25,096 bases of DNA from Candidatus Uhrbacteria bacterium (GCA_003453595.1 DMOG01000009.1:1-25096), one strand, 5' to 3'; positions 1-8,356 are shown, counted from the first letter of the stretch. Notes: generated by a model from the letters alone, not told the origin. A program made the numbers and translations.

Positions 1-32
1 GAGGAATTAAGCAACAAAGCCATTGGAAATTA

Positions 33-60
33 TGCAATTATTTATTTTAGGTGATAAAAT
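33..60 (+). promoter_or_regulatory. Putative extended -10 promoter for the 78-2910 unit
   Basis: An extended -10 (TGATAAAAT, hexamer TAAAAT at 55-60) lies 17 bases before the ATG at 78. The -35 region around 32-38 is poor, so the call rests on the extended -10. The resulting leader would be about 10 bases, and no Shine-Dalgarno sequence is visible. Confidence 0.4.
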
Positions 61-77
61 ATGGATGAACAAATAAT

Positions 78-1277
78 ATGGAAACAGGTAAAAATCATGA
101 AATTAGATTAGAAGGTGGGTATAAGGAACAATTAGCCCAAGCTTTTGAGCATTTGTTTCCGCAGGAATCTAGAGAGCGAAGTTTAGAAGAACAGCGAGCA
201 TTGCAGGAAGCGAGTGAAAAAAGAGAGATAGCTGTAATGGATCGAGATTTATTAGAGGTAGCATTAGAATACAGAGCAGATCTTACAGGATTGCAATCCG
301 AAAATGCGTGCTATCGTGTTATTGAGAGAGGGTGGCAAAGTAATGATGAAGAATATGAAGAGCGTCGTGTAGAAGAGTATGATGAAGTATTTAGTTTGCC
401 GGTAAGAAATCATTTTTCAGAAGAGCGTCTACCCCATGGGTATGGATATAAAGGAGGAGCAGCACGAGCTCTATTATTGCGCACGCTTGGAATAGATTCT
501 ACTTATCAGCCTAGGGACATCGATATTGTGAGATTAACCTGGGAGAATCCTGATGATACTCAGGATGCAGAGGTTGCTCAGCATTGGATGTCAGAGGCGA
601 CTGAAAATGCATCTAAAATTGAAGTTATTAGTGATAGAGATGATTATTTTACAAAACGTGACTTACGAATGAATGAAATTCTTGCTACTGATGACTATAT
701 TCAATGTACAAAATCTGCGCTTCTAGACATTATGCGCCATGTTATTCGACCAACGAAATATGAATTATCTCGTTGGCACGAAAATTTAGGTCCAAAAATG
801 CTTGCAAAGATTTTACGTTTTTATGCTGAAGCTATTCACAGGTACGATGAAGCTTATATGGGCAATTTAGAAGATTGGCGATTTGAAGAAGCATTTATTA
901 CTCCTTTTTGGCTCGCACTGCAGTTGGATAAAGCGTGTGAGATAAGTTCTGATGTCGCTTGGAGATATGTTGAAGAGTTAATTGCAAGGAGACAATTGCC
1001 AAAATATATGTCAACAATAGAGGAAGCGGCAAAATATTTAATTGAGTTTACATATAACTTTAGTTATCGTCATGCGCCGACAGAGCAGTTTGTAATGGAA
1101 GATCATTGGGCGCAGATTGATGAGGATAGAAAGAAGAGCAGGAGAGGATCTGTTCGTGGGATGCGAGAAGATCTTGAAGGTGATGATGATGCTGATAGTC
1201 GGGATAAACAGAGAAAAGCACAGCGCCAGATAAAACAAAAAGCCAAAGAAACTGCAATAGATAAAGCCGAGATTTAA
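78..1277 (+). CDS. Nucleotidyltransferase-fold protein (CCA-adding/poly(A) polymerase-like core), function unknown
   Basis: The 399-residue protein is mostly unfamiliar, but residues 120-150 follow the head of class II CCA-adding/poly(A) polymerases. KGGAAR (125-130) matches the GG-x-x-R nucleotide loop and PRDIDIV (146-151) supplies the two metal-binding aspartates D147 and D149. A later block, RDLRMNE (194-200) then an ILRFYAEA-like stretch near 245-252, resembles the 'RDFTINAL...RILRA.RF' sequence after that head domain. The N-terminal 100 residues are glutamate/arginine-rich and probably helical. The C-terminal 50 are highly charged and look disordered. No signal peptide or membrane segment is seen. 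The next gene starts 22 bases downstream on the same strand, suggesting an operon with the ATPase. The substrate is unknown; a true CCA-adding enzyme would be closer to consensus, so a specialised or defence-type transferase is possible. Confidence 0.7.
   Translation: METGKNHEIRLEGGYKEQLAQAFEHLFPQESRERSLEEQRALQEASEKREIAVMDRDLLEVALEYRADLTGLQSENACYRVIERGWQSNDEEYEERRVEEYDEVFSLPVRNHFSEERLPHGYGYKGGAARALLLRTLGIDSTYQPRDIDIVRLTWENPDDTQDAEVAQHWMSEATENASKIEVISDRDDYFTKRDLRMNEILATDDYIQCTKSALLDIMRHVIRPTKYELSRWHENLGPKMLAKILRFYAEAIHRYDEAYMGNLEDWRFEEAFITPFWLALQLDKACEISSDVAWRYVEELIARRQLPKYMSTIEEAAKYLIEFTYNFSYRHAPTEQFVMEDHWAQIDEDRKKSRRGSVRGMREDLEGDDDADSRDKQRKAQRQIKQKAKETAIDKAEI
1218..1244 (+). repeat. 27-bp direct repeat, copy 1 (inside the 3' end of the 78-1277 gene)
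   Basis: These 27 bases, beginning GCACAGCGCCAGATAAAACA, recur exactly at 2929-2955 after the ATPase gene. Similarity continues more weakly for about 20 bases beyond both copies. Here the sequence is coding. Confidence 0.85.
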
Positions 1278-1299
1278 TATCAAATATATAACAAAATAT

Positions 1300-2910
1300 A
1301 TGACAATACCTTTACACGATACATTTCCAAGACATGAGTCACCTAAAGACGATGCGAAACCTGGTAGAAGAATTGAACATCCCCGACAGCCGGAAATTAT
1401 ACATACGAAAAATTATGATGAATTTGTTGCAGCTAAGGGAAAGGTTGCACCAGGGCAAGAATTACCAACGATGAAGGTGGTTAGTCCGGCGCAGGCAGAA
1501 GGGAAAATTGTGTTTGTAGAACTAGGACCATTGTCACTAGTAGAACAGGAATCGCGATGTAACATAGAACGCACACCTGAAATGGTTGATTTTTTCTTGA
1601 ACGCTAAAAGAGATTTAGGAAGATATTTGTATGGAGTACGTATCCCAGGTAGCCCATCTATAATAATTAACCAGGCATTTAATGAAATTATTGGCCTGCG
1701 AGAAGTATCATTTAATGAAGACGGACGTATTGTTCGGAATGAGCGTTTGCCAGAAGAATTGGAGGGATGGACCTTAGATTCTATAAGGAAAGATGAGAAT
1801 TTTCGTATTGTTGGCGAGCAAAAAAATTTCAAATCAAGGGCTCCTTTGCCAAGACATGATGGATCATCTCAAGCAGATGTTGTGCATGAAACGGAAACAC
1901 GGGTGACGATGGTGAGAAGAGGTGGCACTATTAAGGATAAATATTTTGATAAATTATTAGCTGATATCGCTCAAGGATTTGGGGTTATTGAACAGTATAT
2001 TAATAGATATCAATCTGATGAGGATTTTAGAAAAAGAGTATCAAACAGAATGCCCGGAACATTAAGCGATGAGTCAATAGACGGCATTAAAAGCATCATT
2101 TTATCTGTGGCTGGCTTTGTGCCCTCTAAACAAGAGGTCACAGACAAATTCATGCTAGTAGATAAACGTTTCAACAAACAAGAGGTTGAACCAGGACCAA
2201 ATATTGACATTGAAATAGATTATCGGTTGTTAACACAGAAAGAGAGAGACGGATTGCCTGAAGCATTAAGAAATTTACCAAAATTAATATTAGAAAAAGG
2301 CTCCTTATATGCTATTGTTGGCACCAACGGAAGTGGGAAGTCGACGCTTGTTCGCGCCATTCAAAACGCCATGCTTTACTTAGAAGGGTCGGGTCACTCA
2401 CATAGAAGCATTGGTGTTAATTTAGAGGATCGTGAAGGGGGAGTGCAAAATTCCGCATCATTTGATTTAGCACGATGTATTGATGTGAGCGGTTTTGGTA
2501 ATTCGCGATCAAGTAATCCACCTTGCATTTTTCTTGACTGCGCAAGATGTATGACAAATTATTTACAAAGATCAAATAGAGGAGATTCAGTCATCAGTAA
2601 ACTAATGGCAGAACAAAAAGTATATTCTGTTTCTACTGGTCAAGCTCAAGAGGAGTATTTTGCAGAAGCAATAAAGCGTTACCAATTACAGGATTATCAA
2701 GGTCTTGTTATAATTGATGAACCAGAAAAGGGTTTGGATCCTTGGAAGCTACGAGCTCTAAAAGATAAAATGAGAAATCTGGCTCCACAGGCAACGATTA
2801 TTATTGTTACTCATAATCCTATGATGGTTTTTGATAGATCAATAAAAAGAATTGATTTACGTTTTCCAGAGCTAGGAGTCCATACAGATGAGGAAGAGTC
2901 GATCTTTTAA
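1300..2910 (+). CDS. ABC-type ATPase with a large unknown N-terminal region
   Basis: The 536-residue protein has a complete ABC ATP-binding domain at its C-terminal end. Walker A GTNGSGKST is at 341-349 (K347). A signature-like STGQ at 445-448 replaces LSGGQ. Walker B is LVIIDEP at 469-475 with glutamate E474, followed by a D-loop-like GLD, and the H-loop histidine is H505 in VTHNP. No membrane segments are visible, so this is a soluble ATPase rather than a transporter subunit. That architecture is shared by SMC/Rad50-like, OLD-like and several defence ATPases. Residues 1-320 match nothing I recognise. The gene follows the nucleotidyltransferase-like gene by 22 bases and a terminator lies downstream at about 2997-3032. 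The start at 1300 has no Shine-Dalgarno sequence. A role in defence or nucleic-acid processing is inference from the pairing only. Confidence 0.8.
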   Translation: MTIPLHDTFPRHESPKDDAKPGRRIEHPRQPEIIHTKNYDEFVAAKGKVAPGQELPTMKVVSPAQAEGKIVFVELGPLSLVEQESRCNIERTPEMVDFFLNAKRDLGRYLYGVRIPGSPSIIINQAFNEIIGLREVSFNEDGRIVRNERLPEELEGWTLDSIRKDENFRIVGEQKNFKSRAPLPRHDGSSQADVVHETETRVTMVRRGGTIKDKYFDKLLADIAQGFGVIEQYINRYQSDEDFRKRVSNRMPGTLSDESIDGIKSIILSVAGFVPSKQEVTDKFMLVDKRFNKQEVEPGPNIDIEIDYRLLTQKERDGLPEALRNLPKLILEKGSLYAIVGTNGSGKSTLVRAIQNAMLYLEGSGHSHRSIGVNLEDREGGVQNSASFDLARCIDVSGFGNSRSSNPPCIFLDCARCMTNYLQRSNRGDSVISKLMAEQKVYSVSTGQAQEEYFAEAIKRYQLQDYQGLVIIDEPEKGLDPWKLRALKDKMRNLAPQATIIIVTHNPMMVFDRSIKRIDLRFPELGVHTDEEESIF

Positions 2911-2928
2911 CTGTAAACCTTAACAAAG

Positions 2929-2955
2929 GCACAGCGCCAGATAAAACAAAAAGCC
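2929..2955 (+). repeat. 27-bp direct repeat, copy 2 (downstream of the ATPase gene)
   Basis: Identical to 1218-1244. Here it is non-coding, lying between the ATPase stop at 2910 and the terminator. It looks like a decayed duplicate of the end of the nucleotidyltransferase-like gene, since the following bases are also loosely similar. Confidence 0.85.
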
Positions 2956-2996
2956 TAAGAAGTGCAAGAAGAATAAAATTTTAGAATTTGTTTATA

Positions 2997-3032
2997 AAAA
3001 AGAACCCGTAGCCTAAACTACGAGTTCTTTTA
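2997..3032. terminator. Bidirectional intrinsic terminator
   Basis: The arms AGAACCCGTAG (3001-3011) and CTACGAGTTCT (3018-3028) pair with one mismatch around a 6-base loop. An A-run lies on the left and a T-run on the right, so it can serve both the plus-strand ATPase gene and the converging minus-strand gene, whose stop codon lies in the loop/stem. Confidence 0.75.
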
Positions 3033-4170
3033 TTGTTTTTTGTAAATGAGTGATTAGGTCGCGTTCGGCTTTGATGATGTCGCTTTGGCGGATTTGGAGT
3101 TTGGCTTCTTCGCGCGTTCCGGCTGCGCGGAAGGGGGCGCCGAGCATGAGGGCATCGTATGGTCGGCGAGCGTGCAGGATCGAAGTTGTGTATCCATCAA
3201 TATGTTCATATAAAACTGACGCTATTTGAGCTTCGGGCGCGCTCATCAAAAGCTCGTCAATAATGCTTTCAAGTGCAGTTGAGTCAGCTCCGGCATTAAT
3301 AAAATCTTGTTGAGTGAGCATTGTCCAAACAATGTGGTGTTGATCGTCAGACTTGAGCCTGGCCAGCGCGCGTCCCCAGAGTCGCAATGTTTCAACGCTA
3401 CGAGTTTTGTAGAGTTTTTGCACAATCTCATCTCTTCGTGCTCCTTTTGTAATTAAGTCTCCGGCAAGTTTTAAGGTTCTTGGAGTTACGTTTTCTGTTT
3501 TAAAACTGTGAGTCTTATAGATCATGCCAGTTAAAAATAGAGTCGCAATCTCTGCATCCACTAAAGCTTCATCAATACGCATGAAAGTGTCATAGCAAAT
3601 CTCAGAGCACGAGACTGCGCTCATATCCACAAGATTTACCTGACCAAAATGTTCGTTAGCACTGTTGTGATCAATATTAATGATTGGTGTTTGATGGAAA
3701 AAGTCTCCGTATAGCTCAAAAAGTTGTCCAAAGGTTTCCAGGTCAGCTGCTCCGATTGTGATTATCAAATCGTGTTTATACCCATGAGTGTCAATATGGA
3801 CATCGCTTGAGGTCCAGGTTCCTGACTTTGGCAAAATGTGAATATGCAGTTCCTCACCCTCCATGTTGTATGAAAGCTCGTCGACCTTGGCGTTTTTTGC
3901 ATTCACCCGTAATGTAAGTTTACGAATGTTCTGGATGTCCCCTTGGATTTGTACTGGTGACTTTATGAAAGATAGAGACTTTGGCACATTACCGCCTGGG
4001 CTGACAATCTCGACTGATTTTTCTAATTTTTGTAATAGCGCACAGACGCCAAAAGCTGAGGCAAAATCATCAGCGTTGGCTCCATGACTAAGAAGAATGA
4101 TCGGTTTTGTCGATCGCTCTAGCATGGTAAAAAATTGTTCATGAGTGCTGTAAGCCATGGAATTTATCAA
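3013..4170 (-). CDS. DHH-family (NrnA-like) phosphoesterase homologue with degenerate active site
   Basis: The 385-residue protein follows the NrnA/oligoribonuclease plan. It has an N-terminal motif I region (HGANADDFAS, 29-38), a motif III region NIDHN-SA (165-171), then 'CSEICYD', 'LTGMIYKTHSF' and 'TPRTLKLAG', all typical of DHH proteins. A DHHA1-like C-terminal part contains 'FRAAGTREEAKLQI'. Functional members cleave short RNA or pAp using metals held by DxD, a motif II aspartate and DHH. Here motif I has N32 where the first aspartate is expected, motif II reads ITIGAAD with glycine 140 at the usual aspartate, DHH is DHN (N169), and the C-terminal GGGH is not evident. It is probably impaired or repurposed. 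The TTG start at 4170 is preferred because GGAGGAGA lies about 12 bases upstream; an ATG at 4158 is the alternative. Confidence 0.75.
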   Translation of the reverse strand: MINSMAYSTHEQFFTMLERSTKPIILLSHGANADDFASAFGVCALLQKLEKSVEIVSPGGNVPKSLSFIKSPVQIQGDIQNIRKLTLRVNAKNAKVDELSYNMEGEELHIHILPKSGTWTSSDVHIDTHGYKHDLIITIGAADLETFGQLFELYGDFFHQTPIINIDHNSANEHFGQVNLVDMSAVSCSEICYDTFMRIDEALVDAEIATLFLTGMIYKTHSFKTENVTPRTLKLAGDLITKGARRDEIVQKLYKTRSVETLRLWGRALARLKSDDQHHIVWTMLTQQDFINAGADSTALESIIDELLMSAPEAQIASVLYEHIDGYTTSILHARRPYDALMLGAPFRAAGTREEAKLQIRQSDIIKAERDLITHLQKTIKELVV

Positions 4171-4228
4171 AAGATATATTTCTCTCCTCCAATTTTTTGC
4201 ATGAGTTCCCCTTAGGGCAAGGGAGGAT

Positions 4229-4255
4229 AGTATAACGGGAGTTGATTAGTGTCAA
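4229..4255 (-). promoter_or_regulatory. Possible promoter of the DHH-family gene
   Basis: On the minus strand a perfect TTGACA (4250-4255) is followed by TATACT (4229-4234). The 15-base spacer is short, which lowers confidence. It lies about 60 bases before the TTG start, with a GGAGG site between. Confidence 0.4.
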
Positions 4256-4261
4256 TGACAC
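4249..4261. other. 13-bp perfect palindrome in the DHH/valS divergent intergenic region
   Basis: GTGTCA-A-TGACAC is an exact inverted repeat with 6-bp arms. It overlaps the -35 hexamer proposed for the minus-strand gene and lies just before the proposed valS promoter, where a dimeric repressor could act on both genes. It could also be chance. Confidence 0.35.
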
Positions 4262-4265
4262 TTCA

Positions 4266-4294
4266 TTGCCCAAACCCGCCTTTTTCGCTAAACT
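4266..4294 (+). promoter_or_regulatory. Possible valS promoter with a near-leaderless transcript
   Basis: TTGCCC (4266-4271), a 17-base spacer and TAAACT (4289-4294) give 4/6 matches in each hexamer. Transcription would begin around 4301, only a few bases before the ATG at 4305, and no Shine-Dalgarno sequence is present. Confidence 0.4.
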
Positions 4295-4304
4295 ACTGTT
4301 ATAT

Positions 4305-6977
4305 ATGCCAGACGATTTACAACTACCAAAAGCCTACGACTCCACCGTTGTCGAGGATGCAATTTACTCTGCTTGGACTAAAAGCGGATATTTTACTCCA
4401 GAAAACCTACCAAATTTAGATAAACGCAAGGAAAGTTATTGTATTTCATTGCCTCCGCCAAATGTGACTGGAACTTTGCACACAGGGCACGCGGTGATGT
4501 TGGCAATTCAAGATACAATGATCCGCTATGCTCGCATGAGTGGCAAGCGTGCGCTTTGGGTTCCAGGAACAGATCATGCTGCGATCGCGACCAATTCAAA
4601 AGTTGAGAAAATTCTCATGAAGGAAGAAGGAAAGACCAGGCACGATCTTGGACGTGAGAAGTTTCTTAAGCGTGTCCATGATTTTGCAAATAAGAGTCAT
4701 GACATTATCGTGAATCAGATGAAGAAAATGGGTGTGTCAATTGACTGGACTCGTGAAGCTTATACGATCGATGAGAAAAGAAACTTTGCCGTTAGAACTG
4801 CATTTAAGCGCATGTACGATGATGGTTTGATTTACCAAGGACATAGAGTTGTTAATTGGTGTCCACGATGTCACTCCACACTCGCCGATGATGAAGTTGA
4901 GTATAAGGAAGAAAATGGAAAATTATATTGGATAAAGTATGGCCCTTTTGTTTTAGCAACCTCACGACCTGAGACTAAGCTTGGTGATACAGCTGTTGCG
5001 GTTCATCCAAGTGATGAGCGATATAAAGAAATGGTTGGTAAAAAATTCATGATTCCAGGAGTGCTCGGAGAATTTGAAATTACTGTTGTGGCTGATTACT
5101 CTGTTGATATTGAATTTGGAACCGGTGCAGTCAAAGTGACTCCTGCCCATAGTTTTGTTGATAACGAGATTGCACAGCGACATGGTATTGGCATGAAGCA
5201 GATCATTGATGAAGATGGGCGCATGATGAAAAACTGTGGGAAGTATGCTGGTATGACAACGCTCGAAGGTCGTGAAGCGATTGTGACGGACATGGAAAAA
5301 ATGGGATTCATTGATCATGTTGAAGAAAACTATAAACACAATTTATCTGTTTGTTATCGTTGTGGTACGACGATCGAACCTATTCCATCAAAACAGTGGT
5401 TTATAAATGTAGGTAAGGAGTTTACTTTCAATCAATCCAAACATAATCCAATCAAAGGGATTAATGATGGACAAACAGTTACGCTAAAAATGCTCATGAA
5501 GCATGTTGTGGAAAATGGCCAAATCGATATTCTTCCTGGTCGCATCACAAAAGTTTATCTTAACTGGGTTGAAAATTTGCGTGACTGGTGTATTAGTCGA
5601 CAGATTTGGTTTGGGCATCAAATTCCAGTTTGGTACAGGGGTGAAGAAATCTATGTTGGAGTTGATGCGCCCAAAGGGGAGGACTGGGAGCAAGACCCGG
5701 ACACGCTTGATACTTGGTTTTCGTCAGGGCTTTGGACATTCTCTATTCTTGGTTGGCCTGACATGAACTCAGAAGACCTAAAGATCTATCATCCAAATAG
5801 TGTAATGGAAACAGGTTATGACATTTTACAACTTTGGGTGACGCGCATGATCTTAATGTCAACCTATTTTCTTGGTGAGATTCCATTCAAAAAGGTTTAT
5901 TTCCATGGACTTGTGCGAGATGAACAGGGTCGCAAGATGAGTAAGTCGCTTGAAAATGCAGTGGACCCACTTGATGCTATTAAAGAGTACGGAGCAGACG
6001 CATTGCGTCTGGCAATGATGATTGGCCAGACCCCGGGGACAGACACGAAACTTACTGATGACAAGATTGCTAGTTATAGAAATTTTACAAACAAGCTTTG
6101 GAATATTTCTCGGTTTGTTTTCATGAGTGTTGATCAAGTTCGATCCATCGATCAGATTCCAGAGCCAAAGACTTTGGCTGATAAGTGGATATTGGCTCGC
6201 TATGCCCAGGTTGTGGCTCGAGCCACAGCTCATTATGAAAAATATGAGTATTCACTTTTAGGAGAGCTGTTGCGCGATTTTACCTGGGGAGAGTTTGCGG
6301 ATTGGTATTTGGAAATCGCCAAGGTTCAGAAAAAGAATGGTGAAAGTCAGACAGATGAGATTTTGCTTTATGTGCTCGAAGGCCTATTAAAACTTTGGCA
6401 TCCACTAATGCCGTTTGTGACTGAGGAGCTGTATAAACAGTTCGATCGTGGCATGATGATTGTGGCCAAGTGGCCTGTCTTCCTTTCCCATCCCGAGGCA
6501 TCCGAGGGATCTTCTAATCCTGTTGCTCAATTTGAACAATTACGCGAGATTGTTACAGCACTTCGTAATGTTCGGGCTGAGTATAAGATTGCCTATGGTA
6601 AGCCAATTGATGTTACCATTGTGAGTGCGTCAAGTTTGGAAGAGTACCAAGATGTGATTGCTCAGATGGCCAAGACCGGAGTTGTCACTTGGACTGATAA
6701 AGCAACTAAGCTAGAAGGCGCGCTTTCGTTGATGGCTGGTTCGATTCAGTTGTATGTCCCGGTTGGTGATTTGATAGATTTTGATAAAGAGCGCTCACGC
6801 ATAGGCTCTGAACTGGAAGTAGTTGAGTCTTACATCAAGCGCTTGGCATTAAAACTTGAGAACAAAGAATTTGTTGATAATGCGCCGGCTGAGGTTGTGC
6901 AGGCAGAGCAAGGCCGGCTTAAAGAAGCGCAAGAAAAACAAAAAGCTTTGAAAAGGGAGCTTGATAATCTCGGTTAG
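4305..6977 (+). CDS. valS: Valyl-tRNA synthetase
   Basis: Charges tRNA-Val with valine in the cytoplasm (class I synthetase). From the ATG at 4305 the protein has 890 residues, normal for ValS. The HIGH motif is PPPNVTGTLHTGH (H59-H62). 'PGTDHAAIATN' is a slight variant of the ValS block GTDHAGIATQ. The editing domain carries 'TSRPETKLGDTAVAVHP'. The KMSKS loop is GRKMSKS (K544), and a C-terminal coiled coil starts near residue 820 as usual for ValS. Cysteine pairs CPRC and CYRC suggest zinc knuckles. A TTG at 4242 would add 21 residues unlike ValS, so I reject it. Residues 729-737 (HPEASEGSS) come from an in-frame dispersed repeat in the linker before the 'LRNVRAE' helix. The divergent neighbour is the DHH-family gene; a separate promoter is likely. 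Confidence 0.97.
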   Translation: MPDDLQLPKAYDSTVVEDAIYSAWTKSGYFTPENLPNLDKRKESYCISLPPPNVTGTLHTGHAVMLAIQDTMIRYARMSGKRALWVPGTDHAAIATNSKVEKILMKEEGKTRHDLGREKFLKRVHDFANKSHDIIVNQMKKMGVSIDWTREAYTIDEKRNFAVRTAFKRMYDDGLIYQGHRVVNWCPRCHSTLADDEVEYKEENGKLYWIKYGPFVLATSRPETKLGDTAVAVHPSDERYKEMVGKKFMIPGVLGEFEITVVADYSVDIEFGTGAVKVTPAHSFVDNEIAQRHGIGMKQIIDEDGRMMKNCGKYAGMTTLEGREAIVTDMEKMGFIDHVEENYKHNLSVCYRCGTTIEPIPSKQWFINVGKEFTFNQSKHNPIKGINDGQTVTLKMLMKHVVENGQIDILPGRITKVYLNWVENLRDWCISRQIWFGHQIPVWYRGEEIYVGVDAPKGEDWEQDPDTLDTWFSSGLWTFSILGWPDMNSEDLKIYHPNSVMETGYDILQLWVTRMILMSTYFLGEIPFKKVYFHGLVRDEQGRKMSKSLENAVDPLDAIKEYGADALRLAMMIGQTPGTDTKLTDDKIASYRNFTNKLWNISRFVFMSVDQVRSIDQIPEPKTLADKWILARYAQVVARATAHYEKYEYSLLGELLRDFTWGEFADWYLEIAKVQKKNGESQTDEILLYVLEGLLKLWHPLMPFVTEELYKQFDRGMMIVAKWPVFLSHPEASEGSSNPVAQFEQLREIVTALRNVRAEYKIAYGKPIDVTIVSASSLEEYQDVIAQMAKTGVVTWTDKATKLEGALSLMAGSIQLYVPVGDLIDFDKERSRIGSELEVVESYIKRLALKLENKEFVDNAPAEVVQAEQGRLKEAQEKQKALKRELDNLG
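6489..6515 (+). repeat. Dispersed palindromic repeat inserted in frame in valS (copy 4 of the AGAAGAT family)
   Basis: The reverse complement reads AGAAGATCCCTCGGATGCCT followed by CGGGATG, matching the elements at 6982-7092. Translated in frame it gives HPEASEGSS, which looks foreign to ValS families. Confidence 0.6.
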
Positions 6978-6981
6978 CATT

Positions 6982-7092
6982 AGAAGACTTCTCCGGTGCG
7001 TCGAAATGGGAAATAGGACTTAGAAGATTTCTCCCTCCGGTCGAAATGGGAATATGATTTATCCCCATCTCGACGCCCAGGAGAGATCTTCT
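6982..7092. repeat. Three copies of a 30-bp repeat between valS and tyrS, two direct and one inverted
   Basis: Copies lie at 6982-7011, 7022-7051 (both plus) and 7062-7092 (inverted). Each begins AGAAGA(C/T)(T/C)TCTCC and ends GTCGA(A/G)ATGGG(G)A. Copies 2 and 3 face each other across 10 bases and could form a long hairpin that ends the valS transcript or protects its 3' end. Confidence 0.75.
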
Positions 7093-7138
7093 CGTCTTCA
7101 AGTGAAGCTTTACATAATGTCCTGCATTAAAAAAATAT

Positions 7139-8347
7139 ATGTCCGTATCTAAAGATCAAAATAAAATTCAAGAAATACTGACTCGTGGTGTTGAGCAGGT
7201 TTATCCTAAGTCAGAGATGCTCGGAGCTAGACTTAAAGAAGGCAAGAAGCTTCGGTTGTATGTTGGAATTGACCCAACTGGAAAAGATTTGCACATTGGT
7301 CATGCTTTGCAACTGCGAAAATTAAAGCAGTTCCAAGATCTCGGTCATGAAGTTATTATGCTTATCGGATCATTCACGGGCATGATTGGGGATCCGACCG
7401 ACAAGTCGGCTGCTCGTCAGAAACTCACCCGCCAGCAAGTTTTGGAAAATGCTGCTACTTATAAAAAACAGGCGTCAAGGATTTTGTCATTTTCTGGCAA
7501 GAATCCAGCCAAGATCATGTTTAATCACAAGTGGCTGGGAAAACTAACCTTTGAAGAGATTGTGGATTTGGCAAGCAACTTTACTGTTCAGCAAATGCTT
7601 GAGCGTGATATGTTTGATCGACGGCTCAAAGAAGGGAAGCCGATTTACCTTCATGAATTCTTTTATCCACTAATGCAAGGCTATGATTCTGTGGCAATGG
7701 ATGTTGATTTGGAAGTTGGCGGATCAGATCAAACCTTTAATATGCTGGCTGGTCGAACACTGATGAAAGCAGTTAACAATAAAGAGAAGATGGTCATGAC
7801 TCTTAAGCTCATTACCAACGATGAAGGCAAGAAGATGAGCAAGAGTGAAGGTGGATTTGTTGCACTCAATGACGCTCCAAAGGAAATGTATGGCAAAATC
7901 ATGGCCATGGATGACAGCGTGATTATTCCATACTTTGAACTTGCCACCGATGTTTCTATGTCAGAGATTGCTGGTAAAAAGATTCAAATGGAGCAAGGAG
8001 TTAATCCACGCGACATTAAAGCGGATTTAGCCTTTGCAGTTGTGCGATTGTTTCATGATGAGAAATCAGCTCAAGTTGCCCGCGAACATTTTGCAACTGT
8101 TTTTCAAAAACATGAGACTCCAGAGGAAATGAATGAGGTAAATGTGTCGGCGCCTGAGCCAATCCTTGATGTATTGGTTCGATCCAGGTTAGTGATGTCA
8201 AAGAACGAAGCGCGTCGCATGATTGAGCAGGGGGGTGTAAAGCTTGATGGAGCTGTTGTTGAGAATATCGATCTGACAGTTGAAGGAACGCCAGAGGGCA
8301 AGGTCTTACAGAAAGGAAAGCGTCATTTTGTTAAGTTGGTGAAATGA
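7139..8347 (+). CDS. tyrS: Tyrosyl-tRNA synthetase
   Basis: Charges tRNA-Tyr with tyrosine (class I). The 402-residue length fits bacterial TyrRS. The HIGH motif is GKDLHIGHALQLRKL (H52-H55). The tyrosine-binding region includes 'YPLMQGYDSVAMDVDLEVGGSDQ', the KMSKS loop is KKMSKSEGG (K232-S236), and a C-terminal S4 RNA-binding domain spans roughly 340-395 ('VRSRLVMSKNEARRMIEQGGVKLDG'). The S4 domain and the short HIGH-to-KMSKS distance suggest the TyrS form that has lysine in KMSKS. The ATG at 7139 follows an A-rich stretch without a Shine-Dalgarno site. argS begins 9 bases after the stop, so the two synthetases and the bactofilin gene probably form one operon. Confidence 0.97.
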   Translation: MSVSKDQNKIQEILTRGVEQVYPKSEMLGARLKEGKKLRLYVGIDPTGKDLHIGHALQLRKLKQFQDLGHEVIMLIGSFTGMIGDPTDKSAARQKLTRQQVLENAATYKKQASRILSFSGKNPAKIMFNHKWLGKLTFEEIVDLASNFTVQQMLERDMFDRRLKEGKPIYLHEFFYPLMQGYDSVAMDVDLEVGGSDQTFNMLAGRTLMKAVNNKEKMVMTLKLITNDEGKKMSKSEGGFVALNDAPKEMYGKIMAMDDSVIIPYFELATDVSMSEIAGKKIQMEQGVNPRDIKADLAFAVVRLFHDEKSAQVAREHFATVFQKHETPEEMNEVNVSAPEPILDVLVRSRLVMSKNEARRMIEQGGVKLDGAVVENIDLTVEGTPEGKVLQKGKRHFVKLVK

Positions 8348-8356
8348 TAAAAAACT

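Noticed and set aside
4242..4304. N-terminal extension of ValS from a TTG
   Set aside because: The extra residues do not resemble ValS and cover the palindrome/promoter region.
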